In this document: positions 16,141 through 25,813 of the stretch, piece after piece | How positions within the stretch are numbered: position 1 is the first letter of the stretch | How the letters are laid out: every line of letters starts with the position of its first letter | Assembly: GCF_023715145.1 (NCBI RefSeq) | Contig: NZ_JAMBNP010000002.1 | Location: forward strand, 248,001-312,000 | Direction of reading: 5' to 3' | DNA length: 64,000 nt | DNA from: Paenibacillus glycanilyticus | GTDB lineage: Bacteria; Bacillota; Bacilli; Paenibacillales; Paenibacillaceae | Made by a program: the position numbers and the translations under genes | Notes under the pieces: generated by a model | Told to the model about the DNA's origin: nothing | Seen by the model: only the letters and a program-made list of their open reading frames with translations | The model's database searches: none

Positions 16141-17928
16141 ATGTTTCATATGTTCTCGCACCTGCTTAATAACGTAAAGCTGAGAACAAAGCTCATCTTA
16201 TCCTGCATCGTAGTTGTGTTCATTCCAATTCTTATCATTGGCGTGTTCCTGACAAACGAGCTGCGCAATATGGCGCTGGATAACGCGATGGAGCAGACGC
16301 ATACAAACGTACAGCGCGTCAAAGCAAGGACGACCGAGCTGATGAATGTCGCTTACGACAGTGCTTACCGTCTGGAGAACAGCCGGCTCGAGGCCGTGAC
16401 GAACCGGAAATATGAATCCACCTATGAGGTTGTAAAAGCATATCGGGAATACACCGACTTTAACGAAATCCGCCAGCAGCATGACGAAGTCGCGAATATC
16501 CGGTTTTATATGGAGAACCCGACCATGCTCAACAACTGGGACTTCATTCAGCCGGACAACTCCATTAAGGATTCCGTGTGGTATAAGAAAGCGATAACTC
16601 CCGGAAGCGGAGTGAACTGGTACTACATGGAGGACGAGCGGGATAAACGGAATTATTTGAGCCTGGTCCGCGAAATTAATTTCTCGAGCAACAATACAAG
16701 CGGCGTGCTTGTCATAACGCTGAATATGACGATGCTAAGCAGCATCTTGAATCAAGAATCCTTCGAGACGATGATCGTCGATGAGGATAACCACATTATT
16801 GCGGCCAACCGAATCGGCAAAACGGGAAAAACGCTGCAGGAAATTGACTTCGAGCAGGGCATTGCCCATGAGAAGAGCGGGATGTACTCCGCGGATGTGG
16901 ATGGCCAAGCCTCCCGGGTGCTGATCGAGCCTATTGTGCCGGAAGCAAGCGGGAATGCGCTTCGAATTATCTCCGTTTTCTCCGTAGATACCATTGTGGC
17001 GGATGCCAACCGGATTAATTCTCTTGCGCTTACCGTTATTTCAATAAGCCTTTTTATCGCGATTGCCTTGATTATTGGCGTTTCCACCATTATTACGAAG
17101 CGGCTGCTCCGCTTAAGCAAGCATATTACGAAGGTTGCAACCGGCAAGCTGGATATCGTGATGCAGATTGACGGCAAGGATGAGATCGGCCAGCTGTCCA
17201 GGCAATTTAATTCCATGGTATCGAGCATTAACGGGCTGGTCGAGGAAGTACAGGAAACAAACAAGATGAAGAGCCTGCTTGAATCCAAGCAAAATGAAAT
17301 CAAACTGAAGATGATGGCTAGCCAGATTAATCCCCATTTCCTGTTTAACGCGCTGGAATCGATCCGGATGAAGGCTCATTTGAAGGGGGAAAAGGAAATC
17401 TCGCAGGTTGTCCGCCTGCTCGGCAAGCTTATGCGGCGGAGCATTGAGGTTACGCAGCGCATGACCCATCTTGCCGACGAGATGGATATTGTCCGCTGTT
17501 ACCTGGATATACAGAAATTCAGATACGAAGACCGGTTATCTTATGAGCTTCATGTTGATCCGGTCGTAGAGAGAGTATCGATTCCGCCTCTTATTATTCA
17601 ACCGCTTGTAGAGAATGCCGTTATTCATGGCTTCGAGAACAAGATGGAAGGCGGCGTCGTGACGGTTCGCGCCGCAAGGGAAGGCGATCGCGTCCGGATT
17701 GACGTCATCGACAATGGAGCGGGGATGACGCAGGAGAAGATCGACCGGCTGATGGAGCATCTGAACGAAACGGAAGATGCGGATAATAACCGAATTGGCT
17801 TGCGCAATGTCCATTTGCGGCTCCAGCTGACCTACGGTCCGGAGCATGGCCTTCAATTCGAGAGTGAACCGGGTATAGGGACGAAGGTTTCCTTCACCTT
17901 GCCTTTTGGGGAGGATTTGTATGTATAA
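16141..17928 (+). CDS. Sensor histidine kinase, YesM family
   Basis: 595 residues. Two membrane helices, about residues 19-40 (LILSCIVVVFIPILIIGVFL) and about 298-320, flank a 250-residue extracellular sensor. A HAMP region follows (KRLLRLSKHITKVATGKLDI). The LytS/YesM-type His_kinase box is QINPHFLFNALESIRMKA, and the ATPase has PLVENAVIHGFENK and DNGAGMTQEKI. It should autophosphorylate and pass phosphate to the AraC-type response regulator whose gene overlaps its end by 8 nt. By position it controls the importer at 19608-23295. Confidence 0.93.
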   Translation: MFHMFSHLLNNVKLRTKLILSCIVVVFIPILIIGVFLTNELRNMALDNAMEQTHTNVQRVKARTTELMNVAYDSAYRLENSRLEAVTNRKYESTYEVVKAYREYTDFNEIRQQHDEVANIRFYMENPTMLNNWDFIQPDNSIKDSVWYKKAITPGSGVNWYYMEDERDKRNYLSLVREINFSSNNTSGVLVITLNMTMLSSILNQESFETMIVDEDNHIIAANRIGKTGKTLQEIDFEQGIAHEKSGMYSADVDGQASRVLIEPIVPEASGNALRIISVFSVDTIVADANRINSLALTVISISLFIAIALIIGVSTIITKRLLRLSKHITKVATGKLDIVMQIDGKDEIGQLSRQFNSMVSSINGLVEEVQETNKMKSLLESKQNEIKLKMMASQINPHFLFNALESIRMKAHLKGEKEISQVVRLLGKLMRRSIEVTQRMTHLADEMDIVRCYLDIQKFRYEDRLSYELHVDPVVERVSIPPLIIQPLVENAVIHGFENKMEGGVVTVRAAREGDRVRIDVIDNGAGMTQEKIDRLMEHLNETEDADNNRIGLRNVHLRLQLTYGPEHGLQFESEPGIGTKVSFTLPFGEDLYV

Positions 17929-19447
17929 AGTATTGCTGGTTGACGATGAACCGATGATCCGCGAAGGTCTTCGAACCTTGCTGGAATGGGAGAGCCTCGG
18001 TTATGAAGTGGTAGATACGGCAGCTAACGGCAAGGATGCTCTGCTTAAATGCGAACAGCATGAGCTGGATCTCATCATCGTGGATATCCGGATGCCGGAG
18101 ATGAACGGACTCGAGCTGATCAAGACGATACGCGAGAACGGAGGCACCATGCATGTCCTGATATTAAGCGGCTATGCGGACTTCGAATATGCCAAGCAGG
18201 CCATTGTTCAGCGAATTGACGGCTATTTGCTGAAGCCCGTTGACGAGGACGAGCTGATGGACTACTTAAACGCCTTGAAGAAAGAGTTGGATCACGAATA
18301 TGAAGCCCGCCGGAAGCAGCAGGATATGCGGCAAGGCAACGTAGAGGAGGAGCTGAAGCAGCTGCTTGCTGAAGGAAGCGCGGAGGGAAGCCCGACACAG
18401 CTGCCCGGCTCCCTGGATGGGAAGGAGTATGAACTGCTGCTCATTAAGACGCATGAACGAAGCGAAGAGGATAGGGCCGGGCATACTACTCAGATTAAGC
18501 GAAAGCTCTCGGAAGGGCTGGAGCAATCCGGTGCCGGTCTAGTGCTGGTCATGGAGCCGTATTTGCTGATCCTGCTGGGCAAAAGCCTGGAGAACGAGCG
18601 GTTCCGCCGGGAGGTGTATGCGATCATTGCCGGCGCCTGCGAGAATCTCGCTTCGGATTTCACCGTCGTAACGGGCGCCAGGGCAGCGGGCTACGCGGAT
18701 ATCCGGGCTGCCTATCAGAAGGCGCTGGTTCGGATGAAGCACCGATTCTTCCTCGAGAGCGGGACGATTATGCGGGAGGATCTGGAGCTGCCGGTTGGCA
18801 GTGAGGATACAAGACCTGATTTGCTCGGGATAGCGGAGAAGCTGTACCTGGCTCTGGACATTGTGAACAGGGATGCGATCAGGCAATTGATCGAAGAAAC
18901 CGCTGAAGCGATGAGGGCGATCGGTTATGGGGAAGCCGAGATCAAGGCTGCCTTTGTCGAGCTTGTATCCGCAGTCCTCGACAAGCTTTCCTCCAAACGG
19001 CCGGAGCTCCCGGTGCGGGATTACCGTATGCGGATTCCGGAGCTGTACCGCGAATACCGCTTCAGCTCGCTTATCGGGCGGGTTACCGCCATAATGGAAG
19101 AAATTGCGGATTCTCTCGATAATTCTTCCGCGGATAAGCAGATCAAGCGCATGATCGACCTTATTCACCGGAATTACAAAGAGAACCTGAAAATGGAGAC
19201 GCTTGCCGAACTATTTAACTATAACAGCGCTTATCTTGGCAAGCTGTTCAAGCAGGTTACAGGGGAAAACTTCAACACGTATCTGGATAAAGTACGGATG
19301 GAACAAGCGAAGCTATTACTTGAGCAAGGACTGAAGGTGTATCAGGTTGCGGAGATGGTCGGCTATGCGAACGTTGACTATTTCCACAGCAAATTCCGCA
19401 AGTATGTAGGCTCTTCGCCGTCTGTTTATCGCAAGAAGGAATCGTAA
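17921..19447 (+). CDS. AraC-type response regulator (YesN family)
   Basis: 508 residues. The receiver domain (1-120) has VLLVDDEPMIREG, phospho-acceptor D55 in IIVDIRMPEMNG and the conserved Lys in GYLLKPVDEDEL. A long central linker follows. The C-terminal AraC DNA-binding domain has LKMETLAELFNYNSAYLGKL and YQVAEMVGYANVDYFHSKFR. GGGGAGG at 17908-17914 selects the ATG at 17921 over the TTG at 17906. It overlaps the kinase gene by 8 nt. The likely target is the promoter of the ABC importer starting 160 bp downstream. Confidence 0.93.
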   Translation: MYKVLLVDDEPMIREGLRTLLEWESLGYEVVDTAANGKDALLKCEQHELDLIIVDIRMPEMNGLELIKTIRENGGTMHVLILSGYADFEYAKQAIVQRIDGYLLKPVDEDELMDYLNALKKELDHEYEARRKQQDMRQGNVEEELKQLLAEGSAEGSPTQLPGSLDGKEYELLLIKTHERSEEDRAGHTTQIKRKLSEGLEQSGAGLVLVMEPYLLILLGKSLENERFRREVYAIIAGACENLASDFTVVTGARAAGYADIRAAYQKALVRMKHRFFLESGTIMREDLELPVGSEDTRPDLLGIAEKLYLALDIVNRDAIRQLIEETAEAMRAIGYGEAEIKAAFVELVSAVLDKLSSKRPELPVRDYRMRIPELYREYRFSSLIGRVTAIMEEIADSLDNSSADKQIKRMIDLIHRNYKENLKMETLAELFNYNSAYLGKLFKQVTGENFNTYLDKVRMEQAKLLLEQGLKVYQVAEMVGYANVDYFHSKFRKYVGSSPSVYRKKES

Positions 19448-19452
19448 GAAGA

Positions 19453-19497
19453 ACGCATGGTTTTCTCTGACCCTGAGAAAACCATGCGTTTTTTTAT
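19453..19497 (+). terminator. Rho-independent terminator after two-component genes
   Basis: ACGCATGGTTTTCTC (19453-19467) pairs perfectly with GAGAAAACCATGCGT (19475-19489), followed by seven T. It separates the regulators from the importer genes. Confidence 0.9.
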
Positions 19498-19607
19498 GCG
19501 GTGAATCCGCTTACACTAATTTTTATATGATTTTATGCCAAATCCTTTGGGTACCGATATCTGCCATGTATCCGTTATCATAAATGCATAAGGCAGGAGG
19601 GATTCCG

Positions 19608-20570
19608 ATGAAAGCGGTCACAACAAGCGTTCCGCAGCAGACGCGCAAGTTAAAAGCAGAGAGAAATTTTTGGAGAACAGCTATCCGCAACAGATACTTA
19701 TACATGATGTCGCTGCCTTTCATAATTTGGGTGTTTGTATTCAGCTATTACCCATTATGGGGCTGGACGATGGCCTTCCAGAAATTTAAACCGGCGAAAT
19801 CATTCTGGGAGCAGGATTGGGTAGGCTTCGAGCAATTTAAAATCTTGTTCCAGGACGATACATTCTACCTCGTTATGCGAAACACGCTGGCGATGAGCTT
19901 TATGGGAATTATTGCAGGCTTTGCCGTGCCAATCGTGTTCGCGGTCCTGCTTAACGAGGTTCGGAGCATGGCATTCAAACGGTTCGCGCAAACGATATCG
20001 TATCTGCCGCACTTTGTATCCTGGGTTGTTGTGGCAGGCATCGTATCGAAGATGCTGTCGGCCGACCACGGTACGGTCAATGAGATTCTGATGTGGCTTG
20101 GCTTTATTGATACGCCAATCCAATTCCTGGCGAAGCCGCATTACTTTTGGGGGATCGTAACGATCTCGGATGTGTGGAAAGAGATGGGCTGGAATACGAT
20201 TATCTACCTTGCAGCTATCGCGGGGATCAGCCAAGAGATGTATGAAGCGGCTAGAGTAGACGGTGCGAACCGTATCCGCCAGATTTGGCACATAACGCTG
20301 CCAGGCATTCGTTCAACGATTGTTATCCTGCTCATTATGTCGATCGGTCACTTGATCCAGATCGGCTTCGAGAAGCAGTTCCTGCTTGGCAATAATCTCG
20401 TTCGGGATTATTCGCAAGTCCTTGACTTGTATTCGCTTGAATATGGCTTGCAGATGAGCCGGTACTCGTTTGGTACGGCGGTCAATATTTTCAACTCGGT
20501 TGTAAGTATTATCCTGCTCTTCGCGGCTAACGGATTATTCAAGAAAATTACGAAAGAAAGCATTATGTAA
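19608..20570 (+). CDS. ABC sugar importer permease, LplB type
   Basis: 320 residues, inner-membrane permease of the carbohydrate uptake class (CUT1). Six membrane helices are visible, beginning with MMSLPFIIWVFVFSYYPLW. The ATPase-contact EAA loop is YEAARVDGANRIRQIWHITLPG. An AGGAGG site precedes ATG 19608. This start is preferred over the ATG at 19584. It is the first gene of a permease-permease-binding protein-GH95 unit with no ATPase gene. A perfect cre-like sequence overlaps the start codon. Confidence 0.92.
   Translation: MKAVTTSVPQQTRKLKAERNFWRTAIRNRYLYMMSLPFIIWVFVFSYYPLWGWTMAFQKFKPAKSFWEQDWVGFEQFKILFQDDTFYLVMRNTLAMSFMGIIAGFAVPIVFAVLLNEVRSMAFKRFAQTISYLPHFVSWVVVAGIVSKMLSADHGTVNEILMWLGFIDTPIQFLAKPHYFWGIVTISDVWKEMGWNTIIYLAAIAGISQEMYEAARVDGANRIRQIWHITLPGIRSTIVILLIMSIGHLIQIGFEKQFLLGNNLVRDYSQVLDLYSLEYGLQMSRYSFGTAVNIFNSVVSIILLFAANGLFKKITKESIM
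19609..19622 (+). promoter_or_regulatory. Candidate cre site overlapping the permease start codon
   Basis: TGAAAGCGGTCACA fits TGWNANCGNTNWCA at every fixed position and begins at the second base of the ATG. CcpA bound here could block initiation or elongation of the importer/GH95 unit when preferred sugars are present. Confidence 0.5.
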
Positions 20571-20585
20571 GGAGGAGAGTGGGCC

Positions 20586-21494
20586 ATGACATCAAAAAGA
20601 CTGCTGGGCAGCGCGCCTCTTTCGGATCGGCTTCTAAGCGTGATCGTATACGCATTTGTCATCTTCGTTATGATCGTAACCTTGTATCCGTTTCTGAACG
20701 TGCTTGCTCTTTCGCTAAATGATTCGGTAGACAGTGTAAGAGGCGGCATTACCATCTTCCCGCGCGATTTCACTTGGGAGAACTATACAGTTATCTTTTC
20801 CTTCAGCGGCTTAATTACAGGGTTCAAAATTTCCGTATTCCGGACGGTAGCCGGTACGGTGGTTGGCCTGATCAGCGCTTCCATGCTGGCCTTTACGCTG
20901 AGCCGGCCCGATTTCCAGGGACGCAAATTCGTCTCGGTCTTCCTCGCGCTGACCATGTACGTATCGGGGGGCTTGATTCCGGTCTACTTCCTGATTCGCG
21001 ACCTGAACATGATGGGAACGTTCTGGGTTTACATCCTTCCTGGTCTCGTAAGCGCCTTTAACGTCTTTGTTATCCGGTCCTTTATGGATAGCATCCCTTA
21101 TGCGCTTCAAGAGTCGGCCAAGCTCGACGGCGCGAACGATTTCACGATCTATTGGCGCATTATTCTTCCGATGGCGAAGCCGGCGCTTGCAACTATCGCG
21201 TTATTCCTTGCCGTTGGACAATGGAACTCTTGGTTCGATACTTATCTGTACAACGGTTCGAGCGAATCGCTGACAACCCTGCAGTTCGAGCTGATGAAGG
21301 TGCTGCAAAGCACAACATCGGGCAATAACGTGGACATCCACAATTCGAACATGACGCAAGTGATGTCTTCCGTCTCGCCGGAATCTGTCAAAATGGCGAT
21401 TACGATCGTGGTAACGGTGCCGATCCTGCTGGTCTATCCTTTCTTGCAGCGGTACTTCGTCAAAGGCATGACATTAGGCGCCGTCAAAGGCTGA
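20586..21494 (+). CDS. ABC sugar importer permease, YtcP/LplC type
   Basis: 302 residues, second CUT1 permease. Six membrane helices are visible, starting with LSVIVYAFVIFVMIVTLYPF. The ATPase-contact loop is QESAKLDGANDFTIYWRIILP, and the C-terminal end FVKGMTLGAVKG is typical of this subfamily. AAGGAGGAG precedes the ATG and the gene lies 15 nt after the first permease. With the upstream permease it forms the membrane channel for the binding protein encoded next. Confidence 0.93.
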   Translation: MTSKRLLGSAPLSDRLLSVIVYAFVIFVMIVTLYPFLNVLALSLNDSVDSVRGGITIFPRDFTWENYTVIFSFSGLITGFKISVFRTVAGTVVGLISASMLAFTLSRPDFQGRKFVSVFLALTMYVSGGLIPVYFLIRDLNMMGTFWVYILPGLVSAFNVFVIRSFMDSIPYALQESAKLDGANDFTIYWRIILPMAKPALATIALFLAVGQWNSWFDTYLYNGSSESLTTLQFELMKVLQSTTSGNNVDIHNSNMTQVMSSVSPESVKMAITIVVTVPILLVYPFLQRYFVKGMTLGAVKG

Positions 21495-21573
21495 TCTAAT
21501 GATTAGAAGCGGTATTCTTGGGGAAACCCGTTAATACAATATGGATTTCATAAATATATAGGAGGGTTATTAC

Positions 21574-23295
21574 ATGAATCAAATCATTAAATGGTCAAGC
21601 CTGGCATTGTCTACGACGTTAGTTGCCGGATTGCTGGCTGGATGCGGCAGCAATAACAATAATGATGCAAATACGGCTAGTCCGGACGCCGGCAGCAATA
21701 CGGGTTCGGAATCGGCTGCACCGGAAGATACTTCGCCGCTCACACTGACGTACTACAGCGAAGATCCGTCACCAAACTGGGCTAATATGCAAGACGAAAT
21801 CGGCAAAGCCCTTACAGAGAAAACAGGCATTACCCTTGATGCGGAATTCGCGGTAGGCGACGCGGTTCAGAAATCGTCCCTGATTGCGGCAAGCGGAGAA
21901 TATCCGGACCTTATCAGCGCCAAGCAAAGCATCGCTAAATTTGTCGACGCCGGCGCGGTTCTTGATTTGACCGATCTGATTGATAAGTATGCTCCAAACC
22001 TGAAGAAGCTGTTTGAAGGCAATATGAGCCGTCTGAAATACAACGATGAAGACCAAGCGATTTATGTAATCCCTTCCTATAACGGCATTGGACAAACATC
22101 CTTCAACGCAGGCGGCGGCTTCGAGCTGCAGCACCGTGTCGTAAAAGAGCTCGGTTACCCGACCATCCGCACCGTTGCGGATTACGAGAAAGCGATTAAA
22201 GACTATCTTGCCCTTCATCCAAAAGACGAGAACGGCAACCCGAATATCGGTCTGACATTGAATGCCGACGACTGGCATATGTACATCTCGGTAACGAACC
22301 CGGCATTCTTTGCAACTGGCGGTTCGGATGACGGCGAGTTCAACATCAATATCGATACGCAAGAAGTAACGTACCACTTCCGTCGTCCGGAAGAGAAAGA
22401 ATACTTCAAATGGCTGAACCACATGAATGCCGAAGGTTTGCTTGATCCGGAAAGCTTCGTTCAAAAATACGATCAATACAAAGCGAAAATCGCTTCCGGC
22501 CGCGTGCTTGGCTTGATTGACCAAGACTGGGATTATGGCGACGGCGAGAAAGCTCTGAAAGCAGAAGGGAAATTCGAATACGGCTATGGCCACTATCCGG
22601 TTACCATGTCCGAAGACATCAAAGAAGCGTCGTTCTGGCCAACAGGCTTTATGGCGGGCAGCGGTGTAGCTATCTCCGTAGACAATCCGGATCCCGTACG
22701 TACCATTAAATTCCTTGACTACCTCGCTTCCGATGAAGGCCAAGTGCTTATGAACTGGGGTATTGAAGGCAAGCACTACAATGTAGAGAACGGCAAACGC
22801 GTTATTCCGCAAGAAGTAAACGATCGCAAAATCAATGACGCAACAAACTTCACAAAACAAACGGGCATCGGTCTCTACAACCTGCTCAGCGGCCATTACG
22901 GCGACGGCGTGAAAGATCCAAGCGGCAACTACTACACGACAAACTTCCCGGAGCAAATCGTGGCAGGCTTTAACGATGTAGAGAAAGAAGTTCTTAAAGC
23001 TTACAACGCAACGACTTGGAAGGACCTGTTCCCTAAAGAAGAAGAGTTCAAAGTTAAGCCTTGGGGCGCAGCATGGAACATTCCGATTCCTGGCGACAGC
23101 GAAGCGGTAGTTATCGAGAAGAAACTGACAGACATTACTTGGAAACGTATTCCTGAAGCGATCTTGGCTAAACCGGCTGATTTTGATAAAATTTGGGATG
23201 CCTACCAACAAGAGCTGATCAAAGCGGATGTGGAGAAAGCGGAAAGCATTCGTGAAGACCTGGTTAAAGCTCGCGTGAAATTGTGGAGTGAATAA
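21574..23295 (+). CDS. Sugar ABC transporter substrate-binding lipoprotein (LplA-like)
   Basis: 573 residues, extracytoplasmic. The signal peptide ends in lipobox LLAGC with lipidated Cys24, followed by a Asn/Ser-rich linker. The mature part has the large type seen in LplA/YtcQ proteins. Examples are LTYYSEDPSPNWANMQDEIG near the start and TNFPEQIVAGFNDVEKEVLK near the end. The ligand is unknown; the neighbouring GH31, GH3 and GH95 genes suggest branched xyloglucan-type oligosaccharides. AGGAGGG precedes ATG 21574. A hairpin after the gene may keep its message more abundant than that of the GH95 gene. Confidence 0.92.
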   Translation: MNQIIKWSSLALSTTLVAGLLAGCGSNNNNDANTASPDAGSNTGSESAAPEDTSPLTLTYYSEDPSPNWANMQDEIGKALTEKTGITLDAEFAVGDAVQKSSLIAASGEYPDLISAKQSIAKFVDAGAVLDLTDLIDKYAPNLKKLFEGNMSRLKYNDEDQAIYVIPSYNGIGQTSFNAGGGFELQHRVVKELGYPTIRTVADYEKAIKDYLALHPKDENGNPNIGLTLNADDWHMYISVTNPAFFATGGSDDGEFNINIDTQEVTYHFRRPEEKEYFKWLNHMNAEGLLDPESFVQKYDQYKAKIASGRVLGLIDQDWDYGDGEKALKAEGKFEYGYGHYPVTMSEDIKEASFWPTGFMAGSGVAISVDNPDPVRTIKFLDYLASDEGQVLMNWGIEGKHYNVENGKRVIPQEVNDRKINDATNFTKQTGIGLYNLLSGHYGDGVKDPSGNYYTTNFPEQIVAGFNDVEKEVLKAYNATTWKDLFPKEEEFKVKPWGAAWNIPIPGDSEAVVIEKKLTDITWKRIPEAILAKPADFDKIWDAYQQELIKADVEKAESIREDLVKARVKLWSE

Positions 23296-23310
23296 TACGC
23301 ATTGACGATA

Positions 23311-23341
23311 AGAGAGCCCGATATATGCGGGCTCTCTTTGG
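23311..23341 (+). terminator. Intra-operon hairpin between binding-protein and GH95 genes
   Basis: AGAGAGCCCG (23311-23320) pairs with CGGGCTCTCT (23328-23337) and is followed only by TTTGG. It may be a weak terminator or a 3'-protecting hairpin that lowers downstream expression. Confidence 0.6.
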
Positions 23342-23364
23342 CATCGGGAGACGGAGGATGAACG

Positions 23365-25719
23365 ATGGGGACAATTAGGGATTGGAAGCTGTGGTATGAG
23401 CAGCCTGCTGCGCTATGGGAAGAAGCGTTGCCAATCGGCAACGGCCGGATTGGCGGGATGGTGTTTGCGGGGACGGACACGGACCAGATCCTGCTCAATG
23501 AAGATACGTTATGGGCAGGTTTTCCTCGGGACCCGATCAATTATGAAGCCCAACGATATTTGGCGAAAGCAAGACAGCTTATATTTTCCGGGAAATATGT
23601 CGAAGCCGAGAAATTGATTGAATCTACGATGCAAGGAAGGGATGTCGAGCCGTATTTGCCGCTTGGCGGTCTTTCCATTGTGCGAAGAGAGGAACGCGAG
23701 CCCGCAGTGTCGCAATATAGGCGCGAGCTTCATCTTAACGAAGGGATAGCTGCGACCGGGTATCAGGATGGAGATGTAACGATCCAATCCCGCTATTTCG
23801 CAAGCGTACCGGATCAGGTTCTTGTAGTCAGATACGAGGCTTCCGGAGGAACCATGAACCGCGACATTCGGATCGATTCCTTGCTCCAGTACAAGCTTGC
23901 TGAAGCAGAAGAAGGATGTTTGCATCTGATTGGACAAGCACCAAGCCATGTGGCTGGCAATTATCATAAAGATCATCCGCTGGATGTGCTTTATGAAGAA
24001 GGGCTTGGTCTGCCGTTTGAGATCCGCGTTCAGGTGGAGACGGATGGAATCGTTACGAATGATGACAATGGCCTGCAAATTCGGAATGCCGCTTATTTCA
24101 ACGTGTATTTGGCAACAGAGACAGGATTCGCCGGTTATAATCAGTCTCCGGATCTGACGGCTTTCACGGCGCGTTGTCTGGAGCGGCTTCAGGCTGCAGC
24201 AGCACGAGGATTTGAAGCGCTGCGCAAGCGTCATGTTGAGGATCATCGCTGCTTGTTTGACCGTGTATCGTTCTCTTTGTCAGATGAAGCCGCCGAATAT
24301 GACAAACCAACGGACCGCAGGCTTGCCGACTATCAGACGACAAAACAAGACCCGCATTTGGAAGCGCTCTACTTCCACTTTGGCCGTTATCTGTTGATGG
24401 GAAGCTCGAGACCGGGCACTCAGCCGGCTAACCTGCAGGGGATCTGGAACCATCATGTTTCACCGCCATGGCATAGCGATTATACGATAAATATTAATAC
24501 GCAAATGAATTATTGGCCGGCGGAAGCGTGCAACCTCAGTGAATGTCATGAGCCGCTGTTTACCATGCTGCAGGAAATGAGCGAGACCGGCTCGCGAACG
24601 GCACGCATTCATTATGGCAGCCGCGGCTGGACGGCTCATCATAATGTGGATTTATGGCGAATGACAACGCCAACCGGAGGAAGCGCAAGCTGGGCATTCT
24701 GGCCGCTTGGCGGAGCTTGGCTTGTCCGGCAGGTATGGGAAAGCTACCTGTACAATCTGGACAAGGAGTTTCTCGGGGAACAAGCTTATCCGCTCCTGAA
24801 GGGCGCTGCATTGTTCTGTCTGGATTGGCTGATTGAAGGACCAAGCGGCGACTTGGTTACCAATCCTTCGACCTCGCCGGAGAATAAGTTTCTAACCGCA
24901 GATGGGGAGCCATGCAGTGTTTCTTATGGATCCACGATGGATATTGCAATTATCCGCGATTTATTCCATAACTGTCTGGAAGCCATTGATGCGCTTGGTA
25001 TGGAAGAGGCGGCATTCCGTGACGAGCTGCTTGCGGCATTAGACCGTCTTCCATCCTACAAGATTGGCCGTCATGGACAGCTGCAGGAGTGGTATGAGGA
25101 TTTCGAAGAGAGCGAGCCTGGTCATCGGCATGTCTCCCATCTATATGGCATTTATCCGGGCAAAGAGATCAATGAGGATACGCCGGAGCTGCTGGCTGCG
25201 GCGGTTGCATCCCTGGATCGCAGACTCGCGAACGGCGGCGGGCATACCGGCTGGAGCTGTGCTTGGCTGCTTAATCTGTTTGCGCGTCTGAAGGATAAGA
25301 AGCAAGCCTACGGCGCTGTTCAGACGCTTCTCGCAAGATCCACTTATCCGAATCTGCTTGATGCTCATCCGCCGTTCCAGATTGACGGCAACTTTGGCGG
25401 AAGTGCCGGCATCGCCGAGCTTCTGCTTCAAAGTCATCTGAATGATATCGAGCTGCTTCCGGCATTGCCAGCCGCATGGAGAGCGGGGCAGATCAGCGGA
25501 TTGAAGGCAAGAGGCGGTTATAAGGTCTCGATCGAGTGGGCTGACGGCAAGCTGAAGCGGGCGGTTATTGAGCCGAAGAAGAGCGGTATTTGCCAAATCC
25601 GGTATGAACAGACGCTTTGCGTCGAAGATGATAAGGGGGCTGCCGTTGCCCTTAACAACGGCGGATTTGAAGCTGAACAAGGACGGATTTATTATCTGTC
25701 CGTAAAAGTCGATTCGTAG
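23365..25719 (+). CDS. GH95 alpha-L-fucosidase/alpha-L-galactosidase family
   Basis: 784 residues, cytoplasmic. An N-terminal beta-sandwich has PIGNGRIGGMVFAG and ILLNEDTLWAGFPRD. It precedes an alpha/alpha barrel. The catalytic-site pieces known from GH95 are present: Asn pair N376 and N378 in YTININTQMNYWPAEA, E506 in STSPEN, and D674 in IDGNFGG. The enzyme is inverting and hydrolyses alpha-1,2-L-fucosyl or alpha-L-galactosyl ends. It is the last gene of the importer unit. Alpha-xylosidase and GH3 enzymes lie nearby, so debranching of fucosylated xyloglucan oligosaccharides after uptake is a reasonable inference. Confidence 0.92.
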   Translation: MGTIRDWKLWYEQPAALWEEALPIGNGRIGGMVFAGTDTDQILLNEDTLWAGFPRDPINYEAQRYLAKARQLIFSGKYVEAEKLIESTMQGRDVEPYLPLGGLSIVRREEREPAVSQYRRELHLNEGIAATGYQDGDVTIQSRYFASVPDQVLVVRYEASGGTMNRDIRIDSLLQYKLAEAEEGCLHLIGQAPSHVAGNYHKDHPLDVLYEEGLGLPFEIRVQVETDGIVTNDDNGLQIRNAAYFNVYLATETGFAGYNQSPDLTAFTARCLERLQAAAARGFEALRKRHVEDHRCLFDRVSFSLSDEAAEYDKPTDRRLADYQTTKQDPHLEALYFHFGRYLLMGSSRPGTQPANLQGIWNHHVSPPWHSDYTININTQMNYWPAEACNLSECHEPLFTMLQEMSETGSRTARIHYGSRGWTAHHNVDLWRMTTPTGGSASWAFWPLGGAWLVRQVWESYLYNLDKEFLGEQAYPLLKGAALFCLDWLIEGPSGDLVTNPSTSPENKFLTADGEPCSVSYGSTMDIAIIRDLFHNCLEAIDALGMEEAAFRDELLAALDRLPSYKIGRHGQLQEWYEDFEESEPGHRHVSHLYGIYPGKEINEDTPELLAAAVASLDRRLANGGGHTGWSCAWLLNLFARLKDKKQAYGAVQTLLARSTYPNLLDAHPPFQIDGNFGGSAGIAELLLQSHLNDIELLPALPAAWRAGQISGLKARGGYKVSIEWADGKLKRAVIEPKKSGICQIRYEQTLCVEDDKGAAVALNNGGFEAEQGRIYYLSVKVDS

Positions 25720-25757
25720 AAAAAAAGTTGTCCTTACTGGATGAATGCGGTAACAGA

Positions 25758-25806
25758 CTCCTCTCTCGCAAAATAGGATACTAGTAATGCTCGTATGAGA
25801 GAGGAG
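25758..25806 (+). promoter_or_regulatory. Inverted repeat that pairs with the Shine-Dalgarno sequence
   Basis: CTCCTCTCTC (25758-25767) is perfectly complementary to GAGAGAGGAG (25797-25806), which contains the ribosome site 7 nt before ATG 25814. The 29-nt loop is unpaired. If transcription starts upstream of 25758, the stem would hide the ribosome site. Confidence 0.5.
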
Positions 25807-25813
25807 ATTCATC

